DNA of 64,000 nt from positions 558,001 through 622,000 of the forward strand of contig CAXXXM010000002.1 in NCBI GenBank assembly GCA_963663265.2. Reading direction: 5' to 3'. The notes under the pieces are model-generated. The model was given only the letters and a program-made list of their open reading frames with translations, made no database searches and was not told the DNA's origin. Source of the DNA: JAEXOD01 sp963663265. GTDB lineage: Bacteria > Bacteroidota > Ignavibacteria > Ignavibacteriales > Melioribacteraceae. Numbering within the stretch: position 1 is the stretch's first letter; each line of letters opens with the position of its first letter. Shown piece after piece: positions 15,416 through 24,210 of the stretch. The translations under genes and the position numbers were made by a program.

Positions 15416-18208
15416 ATGTCAAAAGATAAATATATTGTAATAAAAGGGGCAAAGGAACATAATTTAAAAAATGTAAGCCTTGAGTTCCCGCGTAATCAGT
15501 TGGTAGTTTTTACCGGTGTAAGCGGCAGCGGTAAATCGTCATTAGTTTTTGATACTATTTATGCTGAGGGGCAAAGACGATATGTTGAAAGTTTAAGTTC
15601 TTATGCTCGTCAATTTTTGGAGCGAATTAATAAACCGGATGTTGAATCTATAACCGGTATTAGCCCCGCTGTTGCTATTGAACAAAAAAACAGCACCAGA
15701 AATCCTCGTTCAACAGTTGGAACTACAACTGAAATATACGACTATTTAAGACTTCTTTATGCAAGGATTGGAAAAACAATTTGCTTTGTTTGCGGTAACG
15801 AAGTAATAAAAGATTCAGTTAAAACTGTTTCTGACTGGATTGAAAATCAACCTATCTCTGACAAGTATTTACTCGGCTTTCCTCTTGTAAATCATGAAAA
15901 CCGTTCAATTGCTGAAGAATTTGATCTATTAAAGAAACGTGGATTTTATCGTTTTTTTATTAAAGAAAATTTTTATGATTTTTCTGAAAATGAAAAAATG
16001 CCAAATTGCGAAAAAGGCGATGTATATGTTGTTGTTGACAGATTCAAAATTAAAAAAGATAAAGTTAGAGAACAACTTGCTGATTCAATTGAAGTTACTT
16101 TCAAAGAAGGTGAAGGTAGATTAGTTGTTGTTAATATCTCAACAAATTCTATAAAAAGATTTAATAAATTTTATGAGTGTTGTAATATTAAATATGAAGA
16201 GCCGGAACCCAGATTCTTCTCTTTTAACAACCCTTTTGGTGCCTGCCCTGTTTGCCAAGGCTTTGGAACCGTTTTAGGTTACGACCCCAACTTAATTATT
16301 CCTAATCCTCATTTAAGTATTAGTGCCGGTGCAATTGCTCCTTGGCGTACGCCTAAGTTTAGACATAATTTAGAATTATTATTACTCTCTGCTCCTAAAG
16401 TGAATTTACCTACTACTGTTCCTTTTAGTTATCTTACCCAAGAACAAGTGGATTTAGTTTTTAATGGGTTTGGTAAATATCATGGAATAAATAGTTTTTT
16501 CAAATCTTTGGAAAAAGATAGTTACAAGCTGCATATAAAAATTTTGATAAATAAATATCAAGGCGTTACTCGTTGTTCAGCTTGTAAAGGCTCGCGTTTA
16601 AGAAGAGAAGCATTGCAAGTTAAAATTAATGATAACTCAATTTATCAAGTTGTTAGTATGCCGATTGAAAAAGCATTAAGCTTTTTTACTGAATTAAACT
16701 TAACAGAATTTGAACATTCAATTGCTGAAAGAATTCTAAAAGAGATTATTAAGAGATTAACTTTTTTGAACGATGTTGGATTGGGCTATTTAACATTAGA
16801 TAGATTAAGTAACACTCTTTCAGGTGGTGAATCGCAAAGAATTAATTTAGCCACTTCACTCGGCTCTGCTTTAATGGGGACATTGTATGTGCTTGATGAG
16901 CCAAGTATTGGACTTCATCCCCGCGACAACGAAAAACTGATAAAAATCATTAAATCTCTTAAAAATTTAGGAAATACTGTTTTAGTTGTTGAGCATGATA
17001 GTGCAATAATGAAACAGGCTGATTTAATAATTGATATGGGACCTAAAGCCGGCTCTCAAGGTGGCGAATTAATTCACATTGGTGATTATCCTTCTTTACT
17101 TAAAAACGAAAGGTCTTTAACGGGAAAATATTTAGCAGGTACTATTAGTATCCCCATACCAAAATACGAACCTCGCCCCAATTCATGGCAAATCAATATT
17201 AAAGGGGCAACAGAAAACAATCTAAAAAATTTTGACGTTGATATTCCACTAAACCATTTTGTAGTAATCACCGGTGTAAGCGGTTCGGGGAAAAGTACTT
17301 TAGTACATGATATTATCTATGGAGGAATATTAAAAGAATTAGGGGGGAATCCTCCCAAAATAGGAAAATTTGAGTCTATTCAAGGAAGTCACCTTTTACA
17401 AAACATTGAAATTGTTGACCAAACTCCCATTGGTAAAAGCCCTCGCTCTAATCCTATTAGTTACGTAAAAGGTTTTGACGAAATAAGAGAACTATTTGCA
17501 TCAACTCCACTTGCCCGCTCACGAGGATATACTCCCGGTTATTTTTCGTTCAACGTACCCGGTGGAAGATGCGAAACTTGTAATGGAGAAGGTTCTGTTA
17601 AAGTTGAAATGCAGTTTTTAGCAGATTTATATTTAGTTTGCGATGATTGTAAAGGAACTCGTTTTAAAAAAGAAATTCGGGATGTTACATATAATAACAA
17701 AAGCATTGTTGATGTTTTAAATATGACAGTTGACGAGGCTTTACGATTTTTCCATTTAAATAATAAGATTGTAAAATACTTAAAAGTACTTTACGATGTA
17801 GGACTTGGTTATATAAAATTAGGACAACCTTCCAATACTTTATCAGGTGGAGAAGCACAAAGAATTAAACTTGCTGCCAATTTAATAAATATAAATAAAG
17901 CAGGACATACTCTATTCATTTTTGATGAACCTACAACCGGCTTACATTTTGATGATATTAACAAACTATTAAAATCATTTCAAATGCTTATTGATAATGA
18001 CCAATCAATTATTATAATTGAACATAATTTAGATATTATTAAATGTGCAGAACATATAATTGATTTAGGACCTGATGCCGGAGAAAAAGGCGGCGAAGTT
18101 ATTTGCACAGGAACAGTTAAGGATATTATTAACAATCCTAATTCTTATACAGGAAAGTTCCTTAAACTTCACTTGGAAGAAGAAGGAACTTTGTCAGAAT
18201 TTTTATAA
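15416..18208 (+). CDS. uvrA: excinuclease ABC subunit A
   Basis: This 930-residue DNA damage recognition ATPase of nucleotide excision repair has two ABC modules. Walker A motifs GVSGSGKSS (about 37) and GVSGSGKST (about 620) pair with signatures LSGGESQRI (about 468) and LSGGEAQRI (about 811). Zinc-binding CxxC pairs are present (CFVC, CPVC, CSAC, CETC, CDDC), including the C-terminal zinc finger that contacts DNA. The length is normal. It ends one base before the stop of the convergent chemotaxis fusion gene, with no terminator between them. Confidence 0.97.
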   Translation: MSKDKYIVIKGAKEHNLKNVSLEFPRNQLVVFTGVSGSGKSSLVFDTIYAEGQRRYVESLSSYARQFLERINKPDVESITGISPAVAIEQKNSTRNPRSTVGTTTEIYDYLRLLYARIGKTICFVCGNEVIKDSVKTVSDWIENQPISDKYLLGFPLVNHENRSIAEEFDLLKKRGFYRFFIKENFYDFSENEKMPNCEKGDVYVVVDRFKIKKDKVREQLADSIEVTFKEGEGRLVVVNISTNSIKRFNKFYECCNIKYEEPEPRFFSFNNPFGACPVCQGFGTVLGYDPNLIIPNPHLSISAGAIAPWRTPKFRHNLELLLLSAPKVNLPTTVPFSYLTQEQVDLVFNGFGKYHGINSFFKSLEKDSYKLHIKILINKYQGVTRCSACKGSRLRREALQVKINDNSIYQVVSMPIEKALSFFTELNLTEFEHSIAERILKEIIKRLTFLNDVGLGYLTLDRLSNTLSGGESQRINLATSLGSALMGTLYVLDEPSIGLHPRDNEKLIKIIKSLKNLGNTVLVVEHDSAIMKQADLIIDMGPKAGSQGGELIHIGDYPSLLKNERSLTGKYLAGTISIPIPKYEPRPNSWQINIKGATENNLKNFDVDIPLNHFVVITGVSGSGKSTLVHDIIYGGILKELGGNPPKIGKFESIQGSHLLQNIEIVDQTPIGKSPRSNPISYVKGFDEIRELFASTPLARSRGYTPGYFSFNVPGGRCETCNGEGSVKVEMQFLADLYLVCDDCKGTRFKKEIRDVTYNNKSIVDVLNMTVDEALRFFHLNNKIVKYLKVLYDVGLGYIKLGQPSNTLSGGEAQRIKLAANLININKAGHTLFIFDEPTTGLHFDDINKLLKSFQMLIDNDQSIIIIEHNLDIIKCAEHIIDLGPDAGEKGGEVICTGTVKDIINNPNSYTGKFLKLHLEEEGTLSEFL

Positions 18209-18209
18209 T

Positions 18210-20168
18210 CTATACTGCTTTTGATATTACGTCTTGCATATTTAAAGTTAGAATTTTATCTGTATCCAGTAAAATTCTAACTTTATCATCAAACTTAACC
18301 ATAGCTGAAAGATAATTATTGTATTGACTTAAAACGAATGCCGGAGGTTCTTCTATATCCTTTGCTTTTACATCAATAATTTCCGTTACAGAGTCTACAA
18401 CTATTCCAAATCGTAAATTTTTGCCTTTAATATTCAGTTCCATAATTATTATATAGTTTTTATCTGTGTATTCAATTGAATCCAGATTTAATATCACACG
18501 CAAATCCACAACAGGAATTAATGCCCCTCTGAAGTTAATTATCCCCTTAACAAAAGGAGGAGCTTTAGGAATAGTTCTAATATTACTTAACCTGCTTATT
18601 TCAATTATTTTTAGAATTTCAATACCGTAAAGATGTTTACCTAAATTAAACATCAAGTATTTGCCTTCTTTGTTTAATAATGTTTTTTCTGTATGACCAT
18701 CGTTTTTTGAAAGATTACGTGACAAAATGCTCATTATATGCTTTTCGTCATTATTCAATTTTGATTGTTTTTGTGAAGCAACATCATTTGCATATGCTGC
18801 TTTAGCAAACCTAAGATCAACAAATTCCTTAACATTTATTTTATTGCCAATCCCCATAACATCATGCATATAATCTTGAATTCTTTCAAGGTCTTCAATA
18901 TTTGGATATAAATCGTCAGTTGTAATGCCAAGAGGATCAGTTAAAACATTCTTTAACAAGGCGGTTTTTAATCCCAATGATTTATCCGGATCCAAAAAGT
19001 TAACCGCAATTTCAGCAGCCAAGCCCGGTTTTGTTTTAATTAATTTACCGGCTTGAACCAGCATATTTGAAAATTCAAATACCGCTTCAGAGTATTTATC
19101 AATAATCTCTTGTTGAAAAGTAACAATACAGCAAGGATGATTTTCCCACAATTCACTTGATAAAAATTGTTGTTCTGCAATTCCGGTAGCAATTGCCTTT
19201 GTCCCTATTGGCTCAGCAACTAAATAACCAGCTGCATTATTGTTTCCATTAATAAATTCAGGCATTTTAATAGGAGGTGCAACTTCAAAACTAACATCAA
19301 CATCATCTTTTCCAATTACACCCGGCTTTAGCCCAATACCTGTAAAGAACATATGAGCAAGCATATTATGAATTGACATTGTATGAGGAATATAAAAAGA
19401 TTTGCCTTTGTAAAATTCAACACTTGCTTCTCCACTTTCACCACTTTTATTACGTACAAAAATGGAACCATTTTTATGAGCAAACATTATTAATTTAATT
19501 GGCACGCCATAACTAAACAAGTCCATTGCTATTGGAGCTAAAACACATGCCCCATCAACAGTTCCTTCTTCTAAAGCTTTTGCAACAGGGTTCCAACTGG
19601 AAAGGCACTCTGTTTCCAATTCAAAATGTTTTGGAATCCACTCCCCTTTTTGAATCATATGCTTTAACACACCTAAAACTAAATGGTCGGTAATTTGTAT
19701 ATGAGCAACTTTAAGTTTTACTTTTCCATTTACTACTTTATTTTTTTGTTGTTCTTCTCTATTAATCTCTATTTTTTCTTCCTTTATACCAAATGCTTCA
19801 TCTATTTTTACCCCAAGTTCGGCAGCATTAAATGGTTTTGAAATAAAAGCACTAACACCCGCTTCACTCGCTTTGGCAGCTTCTTTTTTTTCGCCTCGTC
19901 CGGTTGCCATAATAAATGGAAGATTTTTTGTTGTTTCATTTCCCCTAATCCAAAGCAAAAGTTCATACCCATCTTTATTAGGCATGTTCCAATCGCTTAT
20001 AACTAAACTGACATCATTCGGTTTACTCAAAATAGCTATTGCTGCATTTCCATCTTCTGCTTCACTTATGTTTTCATAACCTAAAGCATTAAGAGTTTTG
20101 CGTTCCATTTTACGCATTACACCTGCATCTTCTACAAGAAGAATTTTGATTTCTTTTGTCAGTTTCAT
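18210..20168 (-). CDS. receiver / NrtA-like ligand-binding / CheW triple-domain fusion protein
   Basis: The 652-residue protein has no signal peptide or membrane segment. Residues 1-125 are a CheY-like receiver with every key residue (E13, D14, phospho-acceptor D59 in ISDWNMPNKDG, T89, K111). Residues about 150-460 resemble the NrtA/CmpA/SsuA (NMT1-like) solute-binding fold: VKLKVAHIQITDHLVLGVLK, DGACVLAPIAMDLFSYGVPI, WENHPCCIVTF. Residues about 500-645 are a CheW domain (YLMFNLGKHLYGIEIL, GIINFRGALIPVVDLR). Solute-binding domains usually work outside the membrane, so a cytoplasmic one tied to CheW suggests direct metabolite sensing that feeds a CheA kinase array (inference). No other chemotaxis gene is nearby. 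An AAGGT ribosome site precedes the ATG. Confidence 0.85.
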   Translation of the reverse strand: MKLTKEIKILLVEDAGVMRKMERKTLNALGYENISEAEDGNAAIAILSKPNDVSLVISDWNMPNKDGYELLLWIRGNETTKNLPFIMATGRGEKKEAAKASEAGVSAFISKPFNAAELGVKIDEAFGIKEEKIEINREEQQKNKVVNGKVKLKVAHIQITDHLVLGVLKHMIQKGEWIPKHFELETECLSSWNPVAKALEEGTVDGACVLAPIAMDLFSYGVPIKLIMFAHKNGSIFVRNKSGESGEASVEFYKGKSFYIPHTMSIHNMLAHMFFTGIGLKPGVIGKDDVDVSFEVAPPIKMPEFINGNNNAAGYLVAEPIGTKAIATGIAEQQFLSSELWENHPCCIVTFQQEIIDKYSEAVFEFSNMLVQAGKLIKTKPGLAAEIAVNFLDPDKSLGLKTALLKNVLTDPLGITTDDLYPNIEDLERIQDYMHDVMGIGNKINVKEFVDLRFAKAAYANDVASQKQSKLNNDEKHIMSILSRNLSKNDGHTEKTLLNKEGKYLMFNLGKHLYGIEILKIIEISRLSNIRTIPKAPPFVKGIINFRGALIPVVDLRVILNLDSIEYTDKNYIIIMELNIKGKNLRFGIVVDSVTEIIDVKAKDIEEPPAFVLSQYNNYLSAMVKFDDKVRILLDTDKILTLNMQDVISKAV

Positions 20169-20255
20169 AAAATACCTTTTTATTTACAATTATGAAATTA
20201 TTATCGATTTAATTACATACTTTTTTAGTTTAAAAGTAAAAATATCACTTACATA

Positions 20256-20990
20256 TCAATTTTGTGCCACTCTTTTATAAGATACTGTATTTGATGTCCA
20301 ATATGCTTTGCCGTTAATCCACTCAACAAAGTATGAACCAAAATTTATAATTTCCAACCAGCCATTTTCAAAGGAATAGTCATGTTCATCGGTTTTATTT
20401 TCAAACATCGAATTATATAGCCTATTTTCACTAATTGTGCATATTGCAGTTGAATCGTTAAAATTTAATGTAAAATTGACTTCTCCGCAAACGTATTGGG
20501 GCGTATTGTCTCGTTGATATTCAATTCCGTAAATTGTGGTTTTCCATTCTCCGCTAAAATCTGTTGTTGATGAGTTTTGTTTTTCAACCTTCATAGTTTT
20601 TCTTAGTTGTAAATCACCACCCGCAAAAGATACAATTGCAGGTTTATAGTATGACAAAATGCCTCTGTGTAATGGATCATCACTATACATACAATATAAC
20701 ATTTTAACATTACTAAAGGTTAAAATACTATCATTAAGCATGTAGTTTCCTTGAACAACGTATTCGGCTTTTTGAGAAATCGAATTAGAATACCATGTTT
20801 TTATTGAGTCAACAAATGTTCCATCTTCATAAAAAATAATACCACCAGAATAATCAGAATGCCATTGACCTATTAAATTACCTAACATGGTATATTTAAT
20901 TGGCTGGGGTGATGACGTTTCATCACAACCAATCATAATCAGGGAAAAGATTAGAACCCCAAACATTTTAATACTATAATACTTCCTCAT
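20256..20990 (-). CDS. putative lipoprotein of unknown function
   Basis: The 244-residue product has a lipoprotein signal peptide (MFGVLIFSLIMIGC, Cys at about 22). An all-beta sequence follows with features like GQWHSDYSGGIIFYEDGTFV and GEWKTTIYGIEY. These loosely recall lipocalin-like domains that measure departure from a baseline (GxW...GTF). I do not recognise a named family. Two similar halves (about 40-130 and 140-244), each beginning G(Q/E)W, suggest an internal duplication. It is isolated, with a repeat region upstream and the chemotaxis fusion gene's promoter side downstream. Confidence 0.65.
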   Translation of the reverse strand: MRKYYSIKMFGVLIFSLIMIGCDETSSPQPIKYTMLGNLIGQWHSDYSGGIIFYEDGTFVDSIKTWYSNSISQKAEYVVQGNYMLNDSILTFSNVKMLYCMYSDDPLHRGILSYYKPAIVSFAGGDLQLRKTMKVEKQNSSTTDFSGEWKTTIYGIEYQRDNTPQYVCGEVNFTLNFNDSTAICTISENRLYNSMFENKTDEHDYSFENGWLEIINFGSYFVEWINGKAYWTSNTVSYKRVAQN

Positions 20991-21136
20991 CCTTCTCTCA
21001 CTTTTTATTATTTATATTTACAATTTCTATTTTTAATTTAATGTAGTTTACAAAAATAACAAAGTTAAATTATTATAAAATGCAAATTTATTACCCAATA
21101 ATTTTAAGCAAAGTTAATAAAGCGTTAATGTTCCAA

Positions 21137-21240
21137 GTCATTGTCTGAATGGGGATTCTTGAGATTTTTAAGATTGTTGGGATTAAAGATTAAAAAGCTG
21201 GAGACTTGAGACCAGAAACTTGAAACTTGGTTAATAATTG
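21137..21240 (+). repeat. family C block: TTGTCTGAATGGGGATTC plus GAGACTT heptads
   Basis: The block begins with ATTGTCTGAATGGGGATTC and continues with GGGATTAAAGATTAAAA. It then has GAGACTTGAGACC and GAAACTTGAAACTTGG units and ends GTTAATAATTG. The same pieces, in rotated order, form 60275-60390, which suggests a tandem or circularly permuted unit of about 100 bp. Confidence 0.6.
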
Positions 21241-21309
21241 TTTGAAAGGGTATTTGGAGGATTAAAGATAAAACAACTATAACTTGACACGCGATTATTT
21301 TTGCGTAAT

Positions 21310-21376
21310 GATTGCGGAGCAATCACACGTCGGTAACCTTACCGGGCAATCTATCCCCATGACTTCGGACGAAGTC
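21310..21376. repeat. three consecutive small hairpins
   Basis: GATTGC/GCAATC at 21310-21324, CGGTAA/TTACCG at 21331-21344 and GACTTC/GAAGTC at 21361-21376 follow one another. The second and third are joined by GGCAATCTATCCCC, which recalls the widespread bacterial repeat with GCAATCT..CCC. A partial counterpart (GATTGC/GCAATC followed by GCGGTAACC) is at 61104-61130. Confidence 0.55.
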
Positions 21377-21517
21377 GCATTTATTAATAATAGTGACTTG
21401 AGACTTAGTCGTTGCAAAATACATTACCATTGTCTGAATGGGGATTCATTGGAATAAATTATTTTTTGAGATTAAAACACTAATTAAAAACAGAAGAGCC
21501 AATATTTAGATAAATAA

Positions 21518-21596
21518 GACCCAGCGGGTCGAAACATCAATAGAAAATCGCAAAAACAAAATATCAAGCCCCAGCGTGGGCGACACCATTTTTTTA
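21518..21596 (+). repeat. family B paired-hairpin repeat
   Basis: Hairpin 1 is at 21518-21530 (GACCC/GGGTC), followed by GAAACATCAATAGAAAAT. Hairpin 2 is at 21568-21581 (GCCC/GGGC, loop CAGCGT), followed by GACACCATTTTTTT. The flank before hairpin 1 matches the copy at 10056. Confidence 0.72.
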
Positions 21597-21751
21597 AGGG
21601 GGCTCCAACTTTTCTTACATCCATTTGTACTCATCATGTCCCAGGTTCCCGGTTCAGGCATGTTTGTTTTTTGTGCTGGGTACAAATATTTCCATCGGTT
21701 CCCTATTGAAAACCAAAAACTATGTAATTGGTTATTTGTAATTGTGTTAAA

Positions 21752-21822
21752 GCCATTCCAGCCGAATGGCTCTGTTTGTAAAAAGTAGCACCCTTCAAAT
21801 AATCTCCACTCCAGCGGAGTGG
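21752..21822 (+). repeat. two single hairpins related to families B/E
   Basis: GCCATTC/GAATGGC at 21752-21770 is followed by TCTGTTTGTAAAAAG, close to the post-hairpin motif seen at 40459-40474. CCACTCC/GGAGTGG at 21806-21822 has the 7-bp stem and 3-nt loop of family E. Confidence 0.55.
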
Positions 21823-21888
21823 TTCTGGTTTTTGAATTAAAGATTAAACAAATCCGAAAAAGCAGAAAATGTATTATTGGATAAATAA

Positions 21889-21967
21889 GACCCAGCAGGT
21901 CGGAATGTTAATAATAATACAAATTAAAAAGCAATAAAAGCTGGCGGAGCCAGCGACATGTTTTTGG
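21889..21967 (+). repeat. family B paired-hairpin repeat
   Basis: Hairpin 1 is at 21889-21901 (GACC/GGTC), followed by GGAATGTTAATAATAA. Hairpin 2 is at 21940-21954 (GCTGG/CCAGC, five-base loop), followed by GACATGTTTTTGG. The second stem has a different sequence from all other copies yet is fully paired. Confidence 0.72.
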
Positions 21968-22115
21968 TGATTATTTAACAAACTCTGTATAGTCCTGTAA
22001 AAGGTTGACTCGAAAACAATAAAAATCAACCTATTTCAGCACTATACACTCTTCAAATAGTATGGATTTAATCCTAAATTATCTTTATTTTTAAACTTTA
22101 TTTATAGGAAAAAAG

Positions 22116-23564
22116 ATGCAAAACGAAAAATACGAAGTTGTAATAGGACTTGAAGTTCATGCTCAAATGAAAACTGATTCTAAGTTATTTTGTGGCTGTT
22201 CAACTAAGTTTGGAATGCCCCCAAATACTAACGTATGCCCCATCTGTTTAGGGCATCCCGGCGTACTACCAGTTTTAAACAAAAAGGTTGTTGAATATGC
22301 TGTTTTATTAGGACTTGCAACTAATTGTACTATAAATAAAAAATCTATTTTTGCACGTAAGAACTATTTTTACCCTGATTTACCAAAAGCTTATCAAATT
22401 TCGCAATATGAAAAGCCTATTTGCGAGTTTGGATTTCTTGATGTTCTTCCACAAGATGGTAAAACCAGGAAAATTGGAATTACAAGAATACACATGGAAG
22501 AAGATGCCGGCAAATCTATTCACGATCAAGGTTATACAACCTTAGTTGATGTAAACAGATGTGGTGTTCCTTTGCTTGAAATTGTTAGTGAACCTGATAT
22601 TAGAAGTGCAGAAGAAGCCGTTTTATACTTAACAAAACTTCGCCAAATTGTGACTTATCTTGATATATGCGATGGTAATATGGAAGAAGGTTCATTAAGA
22701 TGCGATGCGAATATTTCGATTAGAACTTGGGGCACAAAAGAACTTGGCACTAAAACCGAAATTAAAAACATGAATTCTTTTAAAAACGTTGAAAAAGCCA
22801 TAAACTTTGAAATTGAAAGACAGATTAATGTTATTGAAGATGGTGGAAGAATTATTCAAGAAACTTTATTGTGGAATGCAGATAAAAACTTTGCAGCTTC
22901 AATGCGAAGCAAGGAAGAAGCACACGATTATAGATATTTTCCAGACCCTGATTTGGTTCCGGTTGTTTTAACTGATGAAGATATCCTAAAGTTAGAAAAA
23001 TCTTTACCATTATTAGCAGATAAAAGAAAAACTCTTCTTGTTGATAAATACTCACTTCCCGAGTATGATGCCTCTGTTTTAACCAGCGAAAAACCATTGG
23101 CTGATTATTTTGAAGAAACTGCTAAAGCATGTACTGATTATAAAGCCATAAGCAATTGGATAATGGGTGATATTTCTAAGCACTTAAATGAAACAAAAAC
23201 AAACATTACCGATTTTAAATTATCCCCTGAAAATTTAGGATTGTTAATCAACTTAGTTGCTAAAAATGTAATCAACAATAAAATTGCTAAAGATATTTTA
23301 CCTGAGTTAATCGAAAAGAACCTAAATCCCGAAATTCTTGTTAAAGAAAAGAACTTAGTTCAAATTAGTGACTCATCTGCTCTTGATGGAATTGTTGACA
23401 AGGTTTTACAAAATAATAGTGCCGAAGTTGAAAAATACTTATCCGGCAAAGAAAGTGTAATTGGCTTTTTGGTGGGTCAAATTATGCGGGAAAGTAAAGG
23501 GAAAGCAAATCCTCAGATGGTAAACTCAGCTTTAAAACAAAAATTAGACGCAATGAAAGGATAA
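22116..23564 (+). CDS. gatB: aspartyl/glutamyl-tRNA(Asn/Gln) amidotransferase subunit B
   Basis: This 482-residue subunit of GatCAB binds misacylated Glu-tRNA(Gln) or Asp-tRNA(Asn) and phosphorylates it before amidation. Hallmarks are VIGLEVHAQMKTDSKLFCGC, the zinc cysteines with VCPICLGHPGVLP, EGSLRCDANISIR, and KTEIKNMNSFKNVEKAI. The C-terminal helical YqeY-like tail is complete. gatA and gatC are not in the window. AGGAAAA lies before the ATG. An O-methyltransferase gene starts one base after its stop, so they are probably co-transcribed. Confidence 0.97.
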   Translation: MQNEKYEVVIGLEVHAQMKTDSKLFCGCSTKFGMPPNTNVCPICLGHPGVLPVLNKKVVEYAVLLGLATNCTINKKSIFARKNYFYPDLPKAYQISQYEKPICEFGFLDVLPQDGKTRKIGITRIHMEEDAGKSIHDQGYTTLVDVNRCGVPLLEIVSEPDIRSAEEAVLYLTKLRQIVTYLDICDGNMEEGSLRCDANISIRTWGTKELGTKTEIKNMNSFKNVEKAINFEIERQINVIEDGGRIIQETLLWNADKNFAASMRSKEEAHDYRYFPDPDLVPVVLTDEDILKLEKSLPLLADKRKTLLVDKYSLPEYDASVLTSEKPLADYFEETAKACTDYKAISNWIMGDISKHLNETKTNITDFKLSPENLGLLINLVAKNVINNKIAKDILPELIEKNLNPEILVKEKNLVQISDSSALDGIVDKVLQNNSAEVEKYLSGKESVIGFLVGQIMRESKGKANPQMVNSALKQKLDAMKG

Positions 23565-23565
23565 A

Positions 23566-24210
23566 ATGGATTCACATATTATAAACCCCAAAATTGTTGA
23601 TTATTTGGAAGTACATCGTAAAACAGTAAGTCCTTTGCAAAAAGAGATGGAAGAATTTGCACAAGAAAATAAAATTCCCATTCTTGACTGGAAATCAATT
23701 GAACTTTTAGAATTAATTGTCGAAATTAAACAACCAAAAACTATTTTGGAAATTGGAACTGCTATTGCATATTCTTCAATTAAAATTGCTTCAAAAATGC
23801 ATCAAAACGCAACTTTGGACACAATTGAAAAAAGCAAAAACAATCTTCCTTTGGCTCAAAACTTTATTGATAAAGCCGGACTTACAGATAAAATTAACAT
23901 TATTTTTGGCTCTGCCGAGGATGTCCTTGCTCATTCAACAAAAATATACGATCTTATTTTTCTTGATGCCGATAAAATTTATTACGAACAGCTAATGAAT
24001 CTTTCTGTTGATAGATTAGAAATGGGAGGAATACTTTTTGTGGACAATTTATTATGGAAAGGATATGTTGCCGAGGAGAACATTCCTAATAATCTTATTA
24101 ACTCCACAAACATTGTAAAAGATTTTAATATAAAGTTTTTAAATCATCCACAATTGGATGCTAAAATTTATCCTATTGGTGATGGAATTGGAATTGCGGT
24201 GAAAAAATGA
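23566..24210 (+). CDS. AdoMet-dependent O-methyltransferase (TrmR/YrrM-like)
   Basis: This 214-residue class I methyltransferase of the Methyltransf_3 family has TILEIGTAIAYSSI (AdoMet motif I, about 65-78) and the acidic LIFLDADKIYYEQLM (about 135). GGILFVDNLLWKG (about 155) is the standard catechol-OMT-like metal-site region. Bacterial members near translation genes include TrmR, which methylates 5-hydroxyuridine in tRNA. Its place directly after gatB fits that, but small-molecule substrates are also possible. It overlaps the next gene by 4 bp (ATGA). Confidence 0.85.
   Translation: MDSHIINPKIVDYLEVHRKTVSPLQKEMEEFAQENKIPILDWKSIELLELIVEIKQPKTILEIGTAIAYSSIKIASKMHQNATLDTIEKSKNNLPLAQNFIDKAGLTDKINIIFGSAEDVLAHSTKIYDLIFLDADKIYYEQLMNLSVDRLEMGGILFVDNLLWKGYVAEENIPNNLINSTNIVKDFNIKFLNHPQLDAKIYPIGDGIGIAVKK

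Larger units (their letters stand above)
20991..22115. other. repeat-rich intergenic region, no gene
   Basis: This 1.1-kb gap carries family C heptad tracts with their flanks (21137-21240, 21394-21450), three adjacent hairpins (21310-21376), two family B copies (21518-21596, 21889-21967) and two single hairpins (21752-21770, 21806-21822). Frames at 21125-21322 and 21576-21788 run through repeats and are rejected. The last 100 bp before gatB are plain AT-rich DNA. Confidence 0.8.

Noticed and set aside
20098..20280. Plus-strand frame over the start of the chemotaxis fusion gene
   Set aside because: It is antisense shadow of the well-supported minus-strand gene and its promoter, with no motif of its own.
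21125..21788. Frames at 21125-21322 (minus) and 21576-21788 (plus)
   Set aside because: They lie on repeat families B and C. The plus-strand one begins in the second hairpin of a family B copy.
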